This document shows, piece by piece, positions 1-7,712 of a stretch of DNA of 33,497 nt; positions within the stretch are counted from its first letter, which is position 1; each line of letters starts with the position of its first letter. The notes below the pieces were generated by a model, which saw only the letters and a program-made list of their open reading frames with translations, searched no databases and was not told the DNA's origin. The DNA comes from Myxococcales bacterium (lineage in GTDB: Bacteria; Myxococcota; UBA4151). The DNA lies in contig NZRT01000065.1 of the NCBI GenBank assembly GCA_002696345.1, forward strand, positions 70,664 to 104,160, read 5' to 3'. A program made the translations under genes and the position numbers.

Positions 1-444
1 GTGGCTCCCACTTTGGATCGCCACCAAGTGGAAGCCTGTTTTGATGACCTGCCCATCGAATGGGTCGATCGAGTGCAAACCGCCGTTGCGGGAGCCCGAG
101 TGGCGTTGGTTTGCAACGGGACGGCGACGCTTGAGACCGCTTTGATTGGCACACCCCAGGTTGTTGTGTTCCGAGCGCCACCACTCACCTGGATGATTGG
201 TCGGTCTTTGGTTCGTTTGAGACAAACAGCACCCCCAAACCTCGTTCTCGCCCCGGGGCCATGGCCTGAGATGTTTCAGTCGGCTGCCCAACCCGAAGCA
301 ATCGTTGATGCGGCTTTACGTTTGGCCACCCACGAACATCCAGAGCGACAGGTGCAGTTGGAGGCTTCTCAACGCCTTCGACAGGCGATGGCCGGCGGTG
401 TGGGTCTGGACGCTGTCGTCCAAAGCGTATTGAGCCAGCCTTGA
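1..444 (+). CDS. lpxB: Lipid-A-disaccharide synthase, C-terminal part (5' partial)
   Basis: This is the last 147 residues of LpxB, the inner-membrane-associated enzyme that joins UDP-2,3-diacylglucosamine to lipid X to make the lipid A disaccharide. The diagnostic stretch is the nucleotide-sugar binding region with CNGTATLETALIGTPQVVVF followed by WMIGRSLV and PPNLVLAPGPWPEM, which matches the conserved C-terminal half of the family (full length usually about 380 residues). The frame is open at base 1, so the GTG there is not taken as a start and the gene begins outside the window. Its stop TGA (442-444) overlaps a TTG start of the next gene, which suggests translational coupling in a lipid A operon running to msbA. 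Confidence 0.9.
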   Translation: MAPTLDRHQVEACFDDLPIEWVDRVQTAVAGARVALVCNGTATLETALIGTPQVVVFRAPPLTWMIGRSLVRLRQTAPPNLVLAPGPWPEMFQSAAQPEAIVDAALRLATHEHPERQVQLEASQRLRQAMAGGVGLDAVVQSVLSQP

Positions 445-1025
445 TTGCTTTGATGCTTTCTTCGAGCCCCTCTTCAGCGGCAGTGTTTCCTGTGGATCTG
501 ACGGGGCTTCATCTTCTCGCCGGTAAGGGGGATCAGTTTGCCTATTGGCTGACCCATTTGGGCGAGCCATGGCTGTGTTTACCTCTTTTGTTTCTGGGCC
601 GACGTCTGTTGAAACTTGAGGCCGGACTCTCGTGGCTCCGTATCGGCATCTTTGCGTTGGTTTTGCTGGTGGTCGTTCAGGGGCTGAAATTCGGTATCGA
701 CCGGCCACGGCCAGGCGCTGTTCTGGAAGAGGTTGCCATGCTGCCTGGTGGCGACTTGAAGGCGAGAGCGATGCCTTCAGGCCACAGTGCGACCGGTGCG
801 TTTATTTTCGCAATTTTAGGCGGCTTGCTTTGGCGTCAAAGGCGCTCATTTCTTGCGGTTGCTCTGGGAATCGGTCTGCCCGTGACGATCGGCTGGAGTC
901 GAATCGCCATCGCTGCCCACTGGCCAAGCGATGTCTTCTTTGGTCTTCTCATCGGTTTTGTGCTCGCCATGATGACCCTCGGTCGGGCATCGAGTCCTAC
1001 CGAATCGACGGGAATGAGTGAATGA
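441..1025 (+). CDS. PAP2-family membrane phosphatase
   Basis: A PAP2 (phosphatidic acid phosphatase type 2) membrane phosphatase of about 194 residues with all three active-site motifs: K83 in KFGIDRPRP (KX6RP), PSGH within AMPSGHSATGAF, and SRIAIAAHWPSD (SRX5HX3D). Hydrophobic segments around residues 43-53, 68-82, 118-130 and 164-178 fit the usual multi-helix fold with the active site on the periplasmic face. Family substrates include undecaprenyl pyrophosphate and lipid A phosphates. Its position between lpxB and msbA favours a lipid A (LpxE/LpxF-like) or polyprenyl pyrophosphate substrate, but this is inference. The start is either TTG 441, overlapping the lpxB stop by 4 bases, or ATG 453; neither has a strong ribosome binding site. 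The stop overlaps the next ATG as ATGA. Confidence 0.88.
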   Translation: MIALMLSSSPSSAAVFPVDLTGLHLLAGKGDQFAYWLTHLGEPWLCLPLLFLGRRLLKLEAGLSWLRIGIFALVLLVVVQGLKFGIDRPRPGAVLEEVAMLPGGDLKARAMPSGHSATGAFIFAILGGLLWRQRRSFLAVALGIGLPVTIGWSRIAIAAHWPSDVFFGLLIGFVLAMMTLGRASSPTESTGMSE

Positions 1026-1729
1026 CAAGTCGTCCGCTGGTCTGCATGCCGACCTACAACGAGATGGAGAATATCGAGTCGATCATCCCTGCAGTGCTGG
1101 CTGCAGCGCCCGTGGATATCTTGATCATCGATGACAACAGCCCGGATGGAACCGGCGAACGGGTGGCTCAAATGGCGGAGTCGGAGCCGCGGCTCCATCT
1201 GTTGGCCCGGGAGGGCAAGGGGGGGCTCGGTCCCGCTTATCTCGCTGGGTTTCAATGGGGACTTGAGCGCGACTACGATGCATTGATCGAGATGGACGCG
1301 GATTTTTCTCACCGGCCCCGTTATTTACCAGACATGCTTGCCACCCTTGAAGACGCCGACGTGGCCGTCGGATCCCGCTGGGTGCCCGGTGGTGGCGTTG
1401 AAAATTGGGGGCTCTCTCGCCGCTTGATCAGTCGGGGGGGGTCTCTGTATGCCCGGACGCTTCTTGGGGTGAAGGTGCGAGACCTCACGGCTGGTTTCGT
1501 GGGGTGGCGCGCCGATGTTTTGCGGCAGTTGGATTTAAGTTCCGTTGCGGCGAAGGGCTATGTCTTTCAGATCGAAATGAAATATCGTGCACTCCGTGGG
1601 GGCTACCGAGTTCAAGAGTTTCCGATCGTTTTTCCTGACCGTGTCGCCGGCGAGTCCAAGATGAGTTCTGGGATTGTGGTGGAAGCCATGTTGAGCGTCT
1701 GGGGGCTGAGGAGCAAAGTCCGCTCATGA
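1022..1729 (+). CDS. Polyprenol-phosphate mannose synthase-like GT2 glycosyltransferase
   Basis: A family 2 glycosyltransferase of 235 residues resembling dolichyl/polyprenyl-phosphate mannose synthase (DPM1, Ppm1). These enzymes transfer a hexose, usually mannose from GDP-mannose, to a polyprenyl phosphate at the cytoplasmic membrane face. Visible signatures are PTYNEMENI near the N-terminus, IIDDNSPDGTGE (residues 35-46), the metal-binding DXD in EMDADFSHRP (D92/D94), VGSRWVPGG and the late DLTAGFVGWR. There is no hydrophobic C-terminal domain, so it is the soluble single-domain type and would need a separate membrane partner. It overlaps both neighbours by 4 bases (ATGA). The sugar and acceptor cannot be read from sequence; lipid A or cell-envelope glycosylation is inferred from the neighbours. 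Confidence 0.88.
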   Translation: MTSRPLVCMPTYNEMENIESIIPAVLAAAPVDILIIDDNSPDGTGERVAQMAESEPRLHLLAREGKGGLGPAYLAGFQWGLERDYDALIEMDADFSHRPRYLPDMLATLEDADVAVGSRWVPGGGVENWGLSRRLISRGGSLYARTLLGVKVRDLTAGFVGWRADVLRQLDLSSVAAKGYVFQIEMKYRALRGGYRVQEFPIVFPDRVAGESKMSSGIVVEAMLSVWGLRSKVRS

Positions 1730-3528
1730 GCAGTTATCGGCGCTTGTTGCGTCTGATCATGCCCTATCGGCGACTTTTTCCGGTGACGATCATCGCCATG
1801 ATGGTTCTCGCCATGACCACCGCCGCCTATGCCTTTTTGTTGGGGCCAGGGCTGTCCCACTTGATCACGGGCGGCGACCGAGGCTTTCACGTGCTTGCAG
1901 CGGAGTTTGAACCCTTTAACCGCTTCCTTGCAGAGCATGGAATGAAGGGCATCGCCTGGCTGCTGGTGAGCATCGTGGTCGTGAAAGGCATCGCCTATTC
2001 GGTTCAGTTCATCTCGATGCGCTGGATCGGCTCCAACGTGGTCGTGGATCTCCGGGACAAACTGTTCGACTCCACGCTCGGACAGGAGAAAGCTTTCTTT
2101 GATCGTCGCCGTGGGGGCGATTTACTCAGTCGCTTCACCACTGATGTGGTTCAAGTGGAGTATGCGGTCGTGGACGCCATGGCCAGTGGGCTGCGCAGTG
2201 GTCTAGTGATCCTGGCGTTGGTGCTGCAGTGCTTCCTCTTGGATTTCTGGCTGGCTGTGGTCGCCTTTGCAGCGGTGCCTCTGGCCGTGATTCCAATCAG
2301 TGTATTTTTGAAAACGATTCGCCGAATTGCTCGGCAGTATCTCGACGCTTTGGGCGCGGTGACGGACCGCATCGCTCAGGCCTTGGGTGGGATCGAGCTT
2401 ATCAAAGCCAGCGCGTCAGAAGATCGTGAGCGAACTCGGGTGAGTGAAGCCCATCAGCAGTTCCTCGGTGTCATGTGGCGTTCTATTTTGGCTCGAGGGG
2501 CCTATTCGCCAGTGATCGAATTACTGGGGGTGACTGGCCTGGCTGCGGTGCTTTGGTACGCTCAGGGCCGGATGGAATTGCCGGAATCCCATGCCGATTA
2601 CTTAGCGCCCGAGTTTTTCGTTAGTTTCTTTGCCACGCTGGTCCTGATCTATGCTCCGATTAAGGAGATCGGTCGGATCTCCACCTTCATAGCGACGGGT
2701 ATGGCCGCCTCGGAGCGTATCTTCGAAGTGATCGATCGTCAGGCAGAGATCGTGGATGCTGCAGATGCCCAAGCGCTTGCTGGGGTCGACCAAAGCTTAA
2801 GTTTCGAAGCGGTCGAATTCGCCTACTCAGAGGCGGATGGCGAACGTCTACCGACCGTTCTTAAAGGGCTTAGCTTTACCGTCCCAAAGGGGGAGACATA
2901 CGCTTTGGTGGGACCCAGTGGTTGTGGCAAGTCAACGCTACTCCAACTTGTGCCGCGATTTTATGACGTCACCGAGGGAGCCATTCGAGTGGATGGAACC
3001 GATCTGCGTCAACTCAGCCAACAAAGTTTACGACGTCAGGTGGCGGTGGTGAGCCAGGACGTTATTCTTTTTCACGATACGGTGCGGGCCAACATTGCAT
3101 ACGCAGCCCCTGGGAGTTCGGAAGCCGCCATCATCGAAGCGGCCAAGGCGGCTCAAGCCTGGAATTTTATCCAGGAGTTACCCAAGGGGTTGGACACCCA
3201 GGTTGGGGATCGTGGAGTGCGTCTGAGCGGTGGTCAAAGGCAACGGATCGCCATCGCCAGGGCACTGCTCAAAGATGCACCGATTCTGTTGCTCGACGAA
3301 GCAACGAGCGCTCTCGATTCTGAGTCCGAGCGAGCCGTGCAGTCCGCCTTAGAGCAACTCATGGTAGGACGCACCGTGCTGGTGGTGGCGCACCGCTTGG
3401 GCACCGTTCGGCGTGCACACCAGATTTTGGTGCTCTCGAGGGGGCAAGTCGTGGAGCAAGGAAGTCATCAGGATCTGATGGCTAAAGGCGGCTACTATGC
3501 CCGACAGGTTGAACTTGAAGAGGCCTGA
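1726..3528 (+). CDS. msbA: Lipid A export ABC transporter, MsbA type
   Basis: A 600-residue half-size ABC exporter: an N-terminal membrane domain of about six helices (roughly 1-320) fused to an ATPase domain (roughly 350-600). The ATPase has Walker A VGPSGCGKST (about residues 395-404), the signature LSGGQRQRIAIARAL (from about 500), Walker B ILLLDEATSALD (from about 520) and the switch histidine in VVAHRLGTV. Length and arrangement match MsbA, which flips core-lipid A to the outer leaflet of the inner membrane. General lipid/multidrug half-transporters look alike, but the operon with lpxB supports the lipid A assignment. The start ATG overlaps the previous stop (ATGA). No T-rich terminator hairpin was seen after the stop. 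Confidence 0.88.
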   Translation: MSSYRRLLRLIMPYRRLFPVTIIAMMVLAMTTAAYAFLLGPGLSHLITGGDRGFHVLAAEFEPFNRFLAEHGMKGIAWLLVSIVVVKGIAYSVQFISMRWIGSNVVVDLRDKLFDSTLGQEKAFFDRRRGGDLLSRFTTDVVQVEYAVVDAMASGLRSGLVILALVLQCFLLDFWLAVVAFAAVPLAVIPISVFLKTIRRIARQYLDALGAVTDRIAQALGGIELIKASASEDRERTRVSEAHQQFLGVMWRSILARGAYSPVIELLGVTGLAAVLWYAQGRMELPESHADYLAPEFFVSFFATLVLIYAPIKEIGRISTFIATGMAASERIFEVIDRQAEIVDAADAQALAGVDQSLSFEAVEFAYSEADGERLPTVLKGLSFTVPKGETYALVGPSGCGKSTLLQLVPRFYDVTEGAIRVDGTDLRQLSQQSLRRQVAVVSQDVILFHDTVRANIAYAAPGSSEAAIIEAAKAAQAWNFIQELPKGLDTQVGDRGVRLSGGQRQRIAIARALLKDAPILLLDEATSALDSESERAVQSALEQLMVGRTVLVVAHRLGTVRRAHQILVLSRGQVVEQGSHQDLMAKGGYYARQVELEEA

Positions 3529-3687
3529 GTCCGGATGGCCTTCTCAACATTTTGGTTCGATTACCCCTCGTTGCAGGCGGCCGGCGCGTGGTGAAAGTCC
3601 TCCGTAAGGGATGCTACCGACGGCGATCTTGTGTGGATCGATGAAGTCCGACAGGGCGCGACCGACAAAATCCGTAAGAAACCGCTC
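3529..3687. other. Intergenic stretch between msbA and the hppA promoter
   Basis: These 159 bases hold no recognised gene or terminator. An 8-base direct repeat TCCGTAAG occurs at 3601-3608 and 3671-3678, and a GGTGAAAGTCC stretch lies at 3590-3600. The opposite strand is open from 3732 to 3544 (62 codons) with a fairly coding-like codon pattern. That frame has no ribosome binding site, its start lies between the hppA promoter and the hppA ATG, and it runs back through that promoter. It is not called as a gene. An A-rich segment (AAAATCCGTA, 3667-3676) just upstream of the promoter resembles one at the same kind of place before the rplC promoter and could act as an UP element. Confidence 0.4.
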
Positions 3688-3724
3688 TTGACCCCCCCTT
3701 TGGCGCCCCATATACGGCGCCCGC
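3688..3724 (+). promoter_or_regulatory. Sigma70-like promoter of hppA with GC-rich discriminator
   Basis: The -35 box TTGACC (3688-3693) is followed by a 17-base spacer and the -10 box TATACG (3711-3716), then the GC-rich discriminator GCGCCCGC (3717-3724). The palindrome GGCGCC occurs on both sides of the -10 (3702-3707 and 3716-3721). The discriminator is very like the GCGCC stretch of stringently controlled rRNA promoters such as E. coli rrnB P1, so growth-rate or ppGpp control is plausible. The rplC promoter in this window shares the same layout. The leader is about 35 bases and ends with the ribosome binding site AGGAG (3750-3754), four bases before the ATG. Confidence 0.7.
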
Positions 3725-3758
3725 TTCAACATGCATAGCGTACGCGAGTAGGAGAGAA

Positions 3759-5933
3759 ATGAACCTCGACACCTGGCTTTACCTCGTTCCAGCCGCCGGT
3801 ATTCTCGGCTTAATTTATGCCTTCCTGACCACGGGTTGGATCAACAAGCAGGACGTCGGCACCGACCGAATGCGAGAGATCGGCGCTAACATTAAGGATG
3901 GCGCTCGTGCCTTCCTCGCCGCTGAGTACAAGGTGCTCGCCATCTTCGTCGTGATTGTCGGTGTGCTGCTTGCCATCGGCAACAATGGACTCGAGCAGTC
4001 TCACTGGATGGTGGGCTTGAGTTTCGTTGTGGGCGCACTTTGCTCGGCAACAGCAGGTTATGCTGGGATGATGGTGGCGACCTCAGCCAACGTTCGTACG
4101 GCGAATGCGGCGCGAGACGGTTTGCCTCCAGCACTCAAGGTGGCCTTCCGAGGTGGCGCCGTGATGGGCATGAGCGTTGTCGGTTTGGCGCTCCTCGGTT
4201 TGGGTGGCCTGTTCATTCTCTACTTCAATGGCGTCGCAGGACTTCCGGGCGCTCAGTCGGCTGACGATTACAAGGGACTCAGCCGAGTCATTCAGGTCCT
4301 TTCTGGCTTTAGTTTGGGCGCCAGTTCGATCGCCCTCTTCGCCCGTGTGGGTGGGGGGATCTTCACCAAAGCGGCGGATGTTGGCGCTGATCTCGTGGGT
4401 AAGGTGGAAGCCGGAATTCCTGAGGACGACCCCCGCAACCCCGCGACGATCGCCGACAATGTGGGCGATAACGTGGGTGACGTGGCTGGCATGGGTGCCG
4501 ATCTCTTCGAATCCTATGTGGGCTCGATCATCGGTGCCATGGTGCTGGGCGCCGTTGCCGGTGGCTTGGCTGGTTACAAGGCCGCCCTGATTCCTCTCGC
4601 TGTGGCTGCAGTCGGCGTTGTTTGCTCCATCATCTTCACCTTCTTCGTGAATGTGAAAGAGGGTGGCAACCCACAGCGTGCGCTCGATGGTGGTACCCTC
4701 GGCGCTGCCGCCGTGATGGTCCCGGCCACGTACTTCATCGCCAAAGCCATCCTGGGTGGAGAGACGCTGGCTGTCGGGCCTGAGTCCATTGTCGATGGTG
4801 TGAAGACAGCAGCGGCAGTAGGCCCCATGGAAATTCTCTATGCGACCATCGGTGGTTTGATCGCCGGTATCGCCGTGGGCTTCACCACCGAGCATTACTG
4901 CGCCACCGATAAGGGGCCCGTGCTGAGCATTCGGGCGGCATCGAAGACGGGGCCGGCGACCAACATCATCGCCGGTGTCGGTGTGGGCATGGTGTCCACG
5001 GCTCTGCCGATTGTTTACATCATCATTGCGATTCTGATTTCCTACAATGTGGCCGGTCTTTACGGTGTTGCCCTGGCTGCTCTGGGCATGCTGTCCACCA
5101 CGGGAATTCAGCTGGCTGTGGATGCTTATGGTCCGGTGGCGGACAATGCCGGTGGTATTGCCGAGATGAGTCATCTTCCCCCAGAGGTGCGTGAGCGGAC
5201 CGATAAGTTGGACGCAGTGGGCAACACCACGGCAGCGATCGGAAAGGGCTTCGCCATCGGCTCAGCAGCTCTGACGGCTTTGGCTCTGTTCGCTGCCTTC
5301 CAGAGCGTCGCTGGGGTCGGTGCCATCGACTTGACCCGACCAATGGTCGTGGCAGGCCTTCTTTTGGGCGGCATGCTTCCCTACCTCTTCAGTTCCATGG
5401 CCATGAAGGCCGTGGGTGAAGCGGCCAACGACATGATCGTTGAGGTCCGTCGCCAGTTCCGGGAGATCGAAGGACTCAAGGAAGGTAAAGAAGGGGTCAA
5501 AGCCGAATATGCGAAGTGCGTGGATATCTCCACCAAGGCAGCCATTCGACAGATGATCAAGCCCGGCCTCCTCGCCATTCTGGCGCCTGTTGTTGTGGGC
5601 TTCTCCCATAAGTTTGGTTTGTGGAGTGCTGAAGAGGCTAAGATCATGCTGGGCGGCTTGCTCGCCGGTGCGTTGGTTTCTGGCGTGTTGCTGGCGATCT
5701 TCATGTCCAATGCTGGTGGTGCATGGGACAACGCCAAGAAGCAGATTGAAGGTGAGGAACAGAACCTCGAAGCCGACGAAGGCAAGGGGAGCGAATCCCA
5801 CCACGCCGCGGTTATTGGTGATACGGTGGGTGACCCCTTTAAGGATACCGCCGGTCCTGCACTCAACATTCTTGTGAAACTGATGACGGTGGTCGCCTTG
5901 GTGATCGCGCCGTTGCTTGCTGCCGCTTCCTAG
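3759..5933 (+). CDS. hppA: Membrane-bound K+-dependent pyrophosphatase, ion-pumping
   Basis: A 724-residue integral membrane pyrophosphatase that couples hydrolysis of PPi to export of H+ or Na+ across the inner membrane. The catalytic loops are clear: [20 protein letters not shown] (from E222), [10 protein letters not shown] (D248-Y253) and [18 protein letters not shown] (from D688). The ends are hydrophobic and about sixteen membrane helices are expected. The potassium-dependence site reads [10 protein letters not shown], with A492 and G495 where K+-independent enzymes have Lys and Thr, so it should need K+. The glutamate in DLFESY is also where Na+-pumping members carry their key acid, so Na+ transport is possible. 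It has its own strong promoter and a good AGGAG site. It is followed on the same strand by ribosomal protein and ATP synthase genes, suggesting joint energy and growth control. Confidence 0.95.
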   Translation: MNLDTWLYLVPAAGILGLIYAFLTTGWINKQDVGTDRMREIGANIKDGARAFLAAEYKVLAIFVVIVGVLLAIGNNGLEQSHWMVGLSFVVGALCSATAGYAGMMVATSANVRTANAARDGLPPALKVAFRGGAVMGMSVVGLALLGLGGLFILYFNGVAGLPGAQSADDYKGLSRVIQVLSGFSLGASSIALFARVGGGIFTKAADVGADLVGKVEAGIPEDDPRNPATIADNVGDNVGDVAGMGADLFESYVGSIIGAMVLGAVAGGLAGYKAALIPLAVAAVGVVCSIIFTFFVNVKEGGNPQRALDGGTLGAAAVMVPATYFIAKAILGGETLAVGPESIVDGVKTAAAVGPMEILYATIGGLIAGIAVGFTTEHYCATDKGPVLSIRAASKTGPATNIIAGVGVGMVSTALPIVYIIIAILISYNVAGLYGVALAALGMLSTTGIQLAVDAYGPVADNAGGIAEMSHLPPEVRERTDKLDAVGNTTAAIGKGFAIGSAALTALALFAAFQSVAGVGAIDLTRPMVVAGLLLGGMLPYLFSSMAMKAVGEAANDMIVEVRRQFREIEGLKEGKEGVKAEYAKCVDISTKAAIRQMIKPGLLAILAPVVVGFSHKFGLWSAEEAKIMLGGLLAGALVSGVLLAIFMSNAGGAWDNAKKQIEGEEQNLEADEGKGSESHHAAVIGDTVGDPFKDTAGPALNILVKLMTVVALVIAPLLAAAS

Positions 5934-6018
5934 TGTAGTTGGCACCGCCTTTTAGGCGAAAGATCCACTCCTTGCGGCGTTCCTTGAGGGCGCCGCCACG
6001 AAAGACCAGGAGGTAATT
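5934..6018 (+). promoter_or_regulatory. rpsF leader with candidate hairpin
   Basis: The 85 bases between hppA and rpsF contain two potential hairpins: CGCC-TTTTA-GGCG (5946-5958) and a 6-base-pair GCGGCG/CGCCGC stem (5974-5979 with 5991-5996) whose 3' side includes an unpaired-looking CCG. Many bacteria carry an S6:S18-binding leader with a conserved CCG before rpsF, and this stretch is in the right place, but a full match could not be shown by eye. The first hairpin lacks a T tract, so it is not called a terminator. The ribosome binding site is a full AGGAGG (6008-6013) five bases before the GTG start. No convincing promoter was found, so read-through from hppA is likely. Confidence 0.3.
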
Positions 6019-6708
6019 GTGGAGTTACAGAGAGAATACGAAACCGTCTGCATTCTCGATCCAGACCTTGAAGAAGAGGGGAAGCTTGATGCGCTCCTCG
6101 AGCGGATTCAAGGCGTGATTGATAAGAGTGGGGGCAGCTATTTGGGTGTTGAACACTGGGGCAAGCGCAAGCTGGCTTACGAGATCAACAAGTCCAGTCG
6201 CGGCTATTACGTGATCAATCGCTTTCTCGGTCACAAGCCAGCATTAATTCGGGAGGTGGAGCGGAACCTTCGGATTATGGACGGTGTGTGGCGCTTCCTG
6301 ACGATTCAGGTGGATCAAGACGTTGACCCTGAAGTTCGGTTGGCGAGCGCAAAGGTCGAGCAGGAGAAACTCGATCAGGAGCGCATCGCTGCAGCGGAAG
6401 CGGCAGCCGCCGAGAAAGCCAAGGCCAAAGAGTGGACACACGGTGCCAACGAGGTTGCCGAGGTAGCAGCTCAAGCCGAGCCTGAGCAAAGCGCTTCAGC
6501 GGAAGAGGTTGATGGGGAAGGCGAAGAAGCCGACGCTGTCGAGGCGACAGACGCCCCAGCGGTGGAGGCTGCGGCTGAAGCCTCCGATTCCAATGAAGAA
6601 ACCCCGGTCGAGGAGGCAGCTGTCGAAGCTTCCGCTGCGGTTGAAGAAACGTCTGAAGCAGAGACATCAGAGGAGGCCGAAGATGCCTCCGAGACGAAGG
6701 AGGACTAG
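6019..6708 (+). CDS. rpsF: 30S ribosomal protein S6 with long acidic C-terminal tail
   Basis: Residues 1 to about 105 form a normal S6 fold (YETVCILDPDL at the start; VEHWGKRKLAYEINKSSRGY; NRFLGHKPALIREVERNLRI), which binds 16S rRNA together with S18 on the small-subunit platform. A charged linker (about 106-137) then leads to a tail to residue 229 made almost entirely of Glu, Ala, Ser, Thr, Val and Asp, with only one Lys in the last 92 residues. Usual S6 proteins are 95-135 residues, so the tail roughly doubles the protein. The start is GTG at 6019, chosen for the AGGAGG site just upstream and the family N-terminus. The ribosome binding site of rpsR lies inside the last codons, suggesting coupling. 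Confidence 0.95.
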   Translation: MELQREYETVCILDPDLEEEGKLDALLERIQGVIDKSGGSYLGVEHWGKRKLAYEINKSSRGYYVINRFLGHKPALIREVERNLRIMDGVWRFLTIQVDQDVDPEVRLASAKVEQEKLDQERIAAAEAAAAEKAKAKEWTHGANEVAEVAAQAEPEQSASAEEVDGEGEEADAVEATDAPAVEAAAEASDSNEETPVEEAAVEASAAVEETSEAETSEEAEDASETKED

Positions 6709-6711
6709 ATC

Positions 6712-6978
6712 ATGGCTCGTGAAGAAGAAGGTCAAGGTCGCGTTTCCGGTCGTGGTTTAGCCCGTGGGCGTCGTAAGATGTGCCCCTTTCAGGCTGATCC
6801 CAACTTGAAGATTACCTACAAAGATCCAAACATGCTGCGGCGCTTTATTACGGAGCGGGGCAAGATCATGCCTGCACGTGTAAGTGGCGTTAGTGCTAAG
6901 TATCAGCGAGTGCTTTGCCGTGAAATCAAGCGTGCTCGTCAGTTGGCTCTGCTGCCTTACTCTGGCCAGCAGCATTAA
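6712..6978 (+). CDS. rpsR: 30S ribosomal protein S18
   Basis: An 88-residue S18, partner of S6 on the small ribosomal subunit. The basic core is standard: KMCPFQ, then [36 protein letters not shown] and [11 protein letters not shown]. The N-terminus has a short Arg/Gly-rich lead (residues 7-21). It starts three bases after rpsF, and its AGGAGG site (6698-6703) sits inside rpsF. Order rpsF-rpsR-rplI is the classic S6 operon without ssb or priB. Confidence 0.97.
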   Translation: MAREEEGQGRVSGRGLARGRRKMCPFQADPNLKITYKDPNMLRRFITERGKIMPARVSGVSAKYQRVLCREIKRARQLALLPYSGQQH

Positions 6979-6990
6979 AGGAGGCTCGCT

Positions 6991-7629
6991 ATGCAAGTCA
7001 TTCTTCAAAAAGATGTGCCAAAGCTGGGAACGGTTGGTGAGGTTGTCAACGTGAAGCCTGGTTACGCACGTAACTACCTAATTCCTCGGGGCATGGCCTT
7101 GATGGCCGACGCCGGCTCTGTTCGCTCCATTGAACATGCGAAACGGCTCACCGAGCACGCCAAGCGGAAGGCTAGAGCCGAAGCGGAAGCGTTAGCTGAG
7201 CGGATGAAGGACGTGAACGTCACCCTTCCGGTTCGAGTGGGTGAAAATGATCGTCTCTACGGTTCGGTAACCGCTCGAGATATCGCTAAGGATTTGGCGC
7301 TTCAGGGCTGGCCAGTTGAGGCCAAACGAATCGTTCTCGAGAGTCCGATTAAGACCCTTGGCGTCTTTCAGGTTCCGGTTACCTTAAGTGTGGGCGTTGT
7401 CGCCGAGATCAAAGTCTGGGTTGTTCAAGATCGCAGCGCTCCCGAGCCTTCAGAGAACGAAGGCAGTGACGAGGAGGGGTCGGAATCTGGTGCGACTGAC
7501 GCAACAGTTGCTGCGACTGCCGAAGCGGATTCTGAAAGCGGCGATGCGGGAGCATTTACCGAAGCGAGTGGCGATGAAGCCGCCGAGGCGGAGAATGCTT
7601 CTGACGTGTCAGATACGGTGGTTGAGTAA
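6991..7629 (+). CDS. rplI: 50S ribosomal protein L9 with acidic C-terminal extension
   Basis: Residues 1-148 are a complete L9: the N-terminal rRNA-binding domain (MQVILQKDVPKLG, VKPGYARNYLIPRG), the long connecting helix (about 45-75) and the C-terminal domain ending VAEIKVWVVQD. About 64 further residues (149-212) contain roughly 20 Asp/Glu and no Lys or Arg. Typical L9 is near 148 residues, so this is an extra domain like the one on S6 in the same operon. The start ATG has a perfect AGGAGG (6979-6984) right after the rpsR stop. The following 83 bases (7630-7712) hold a small CCCTC/GAGGG inverted repeat but no promoter that could be recognised. Confidence 0.95.
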   Translation: MQVILQKDVPKLGTVGEVVNVKPGYARNYLIPRGMALMADAGSVRSIEHAKRLTEHAKRKARAEAEALAERMKDVNVTLPVRVGENDRLYGSVTARDIAKDLALQGWPVEAKRIVLESPIKTLGVFQVPVTLSVGVVAEIKVWVVQDRSAPEPSENEGSDEEGSESGATDATVAATAEADSESGDAGAFTEASGDEAAEAENASDVSDTVVE

Positions 7630-7712
7630 GTCGTTCGAATACGGGAAGAGCCCTCTCACCGGAGGGAAATGCTCCGCAAGGGGCGCCCGTCGAAACTGGA
7701 GGTGTCGTCAAG

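Noticed and set aside
3590-3660. GGTGAAAGTCC-containing stretch resembling parts of FMN or cobalamin riboswitches or a group II intron
   Set aside because: The conserved core blocks of those RNAs are missing, no reverse transcriptase is present, and the stretch lies upstream of the hppA promoter, so it would not be in that mRNA.
4083-5174. Long open frame opposite hppA (363 codons, minus strand)
   Set aside because: It lies antisense to an unmistakable pyrophosphatase; its peptide is His/Gly/Arg-rich without motifs. Long antisense openness is expected from the codon bias of the real gene.
5946-5958. CGCC-TTTTA-GGCG hairpin after hppA as a terminator
   Set aside because: The stem is only four base pairs and there is no T tract after it.
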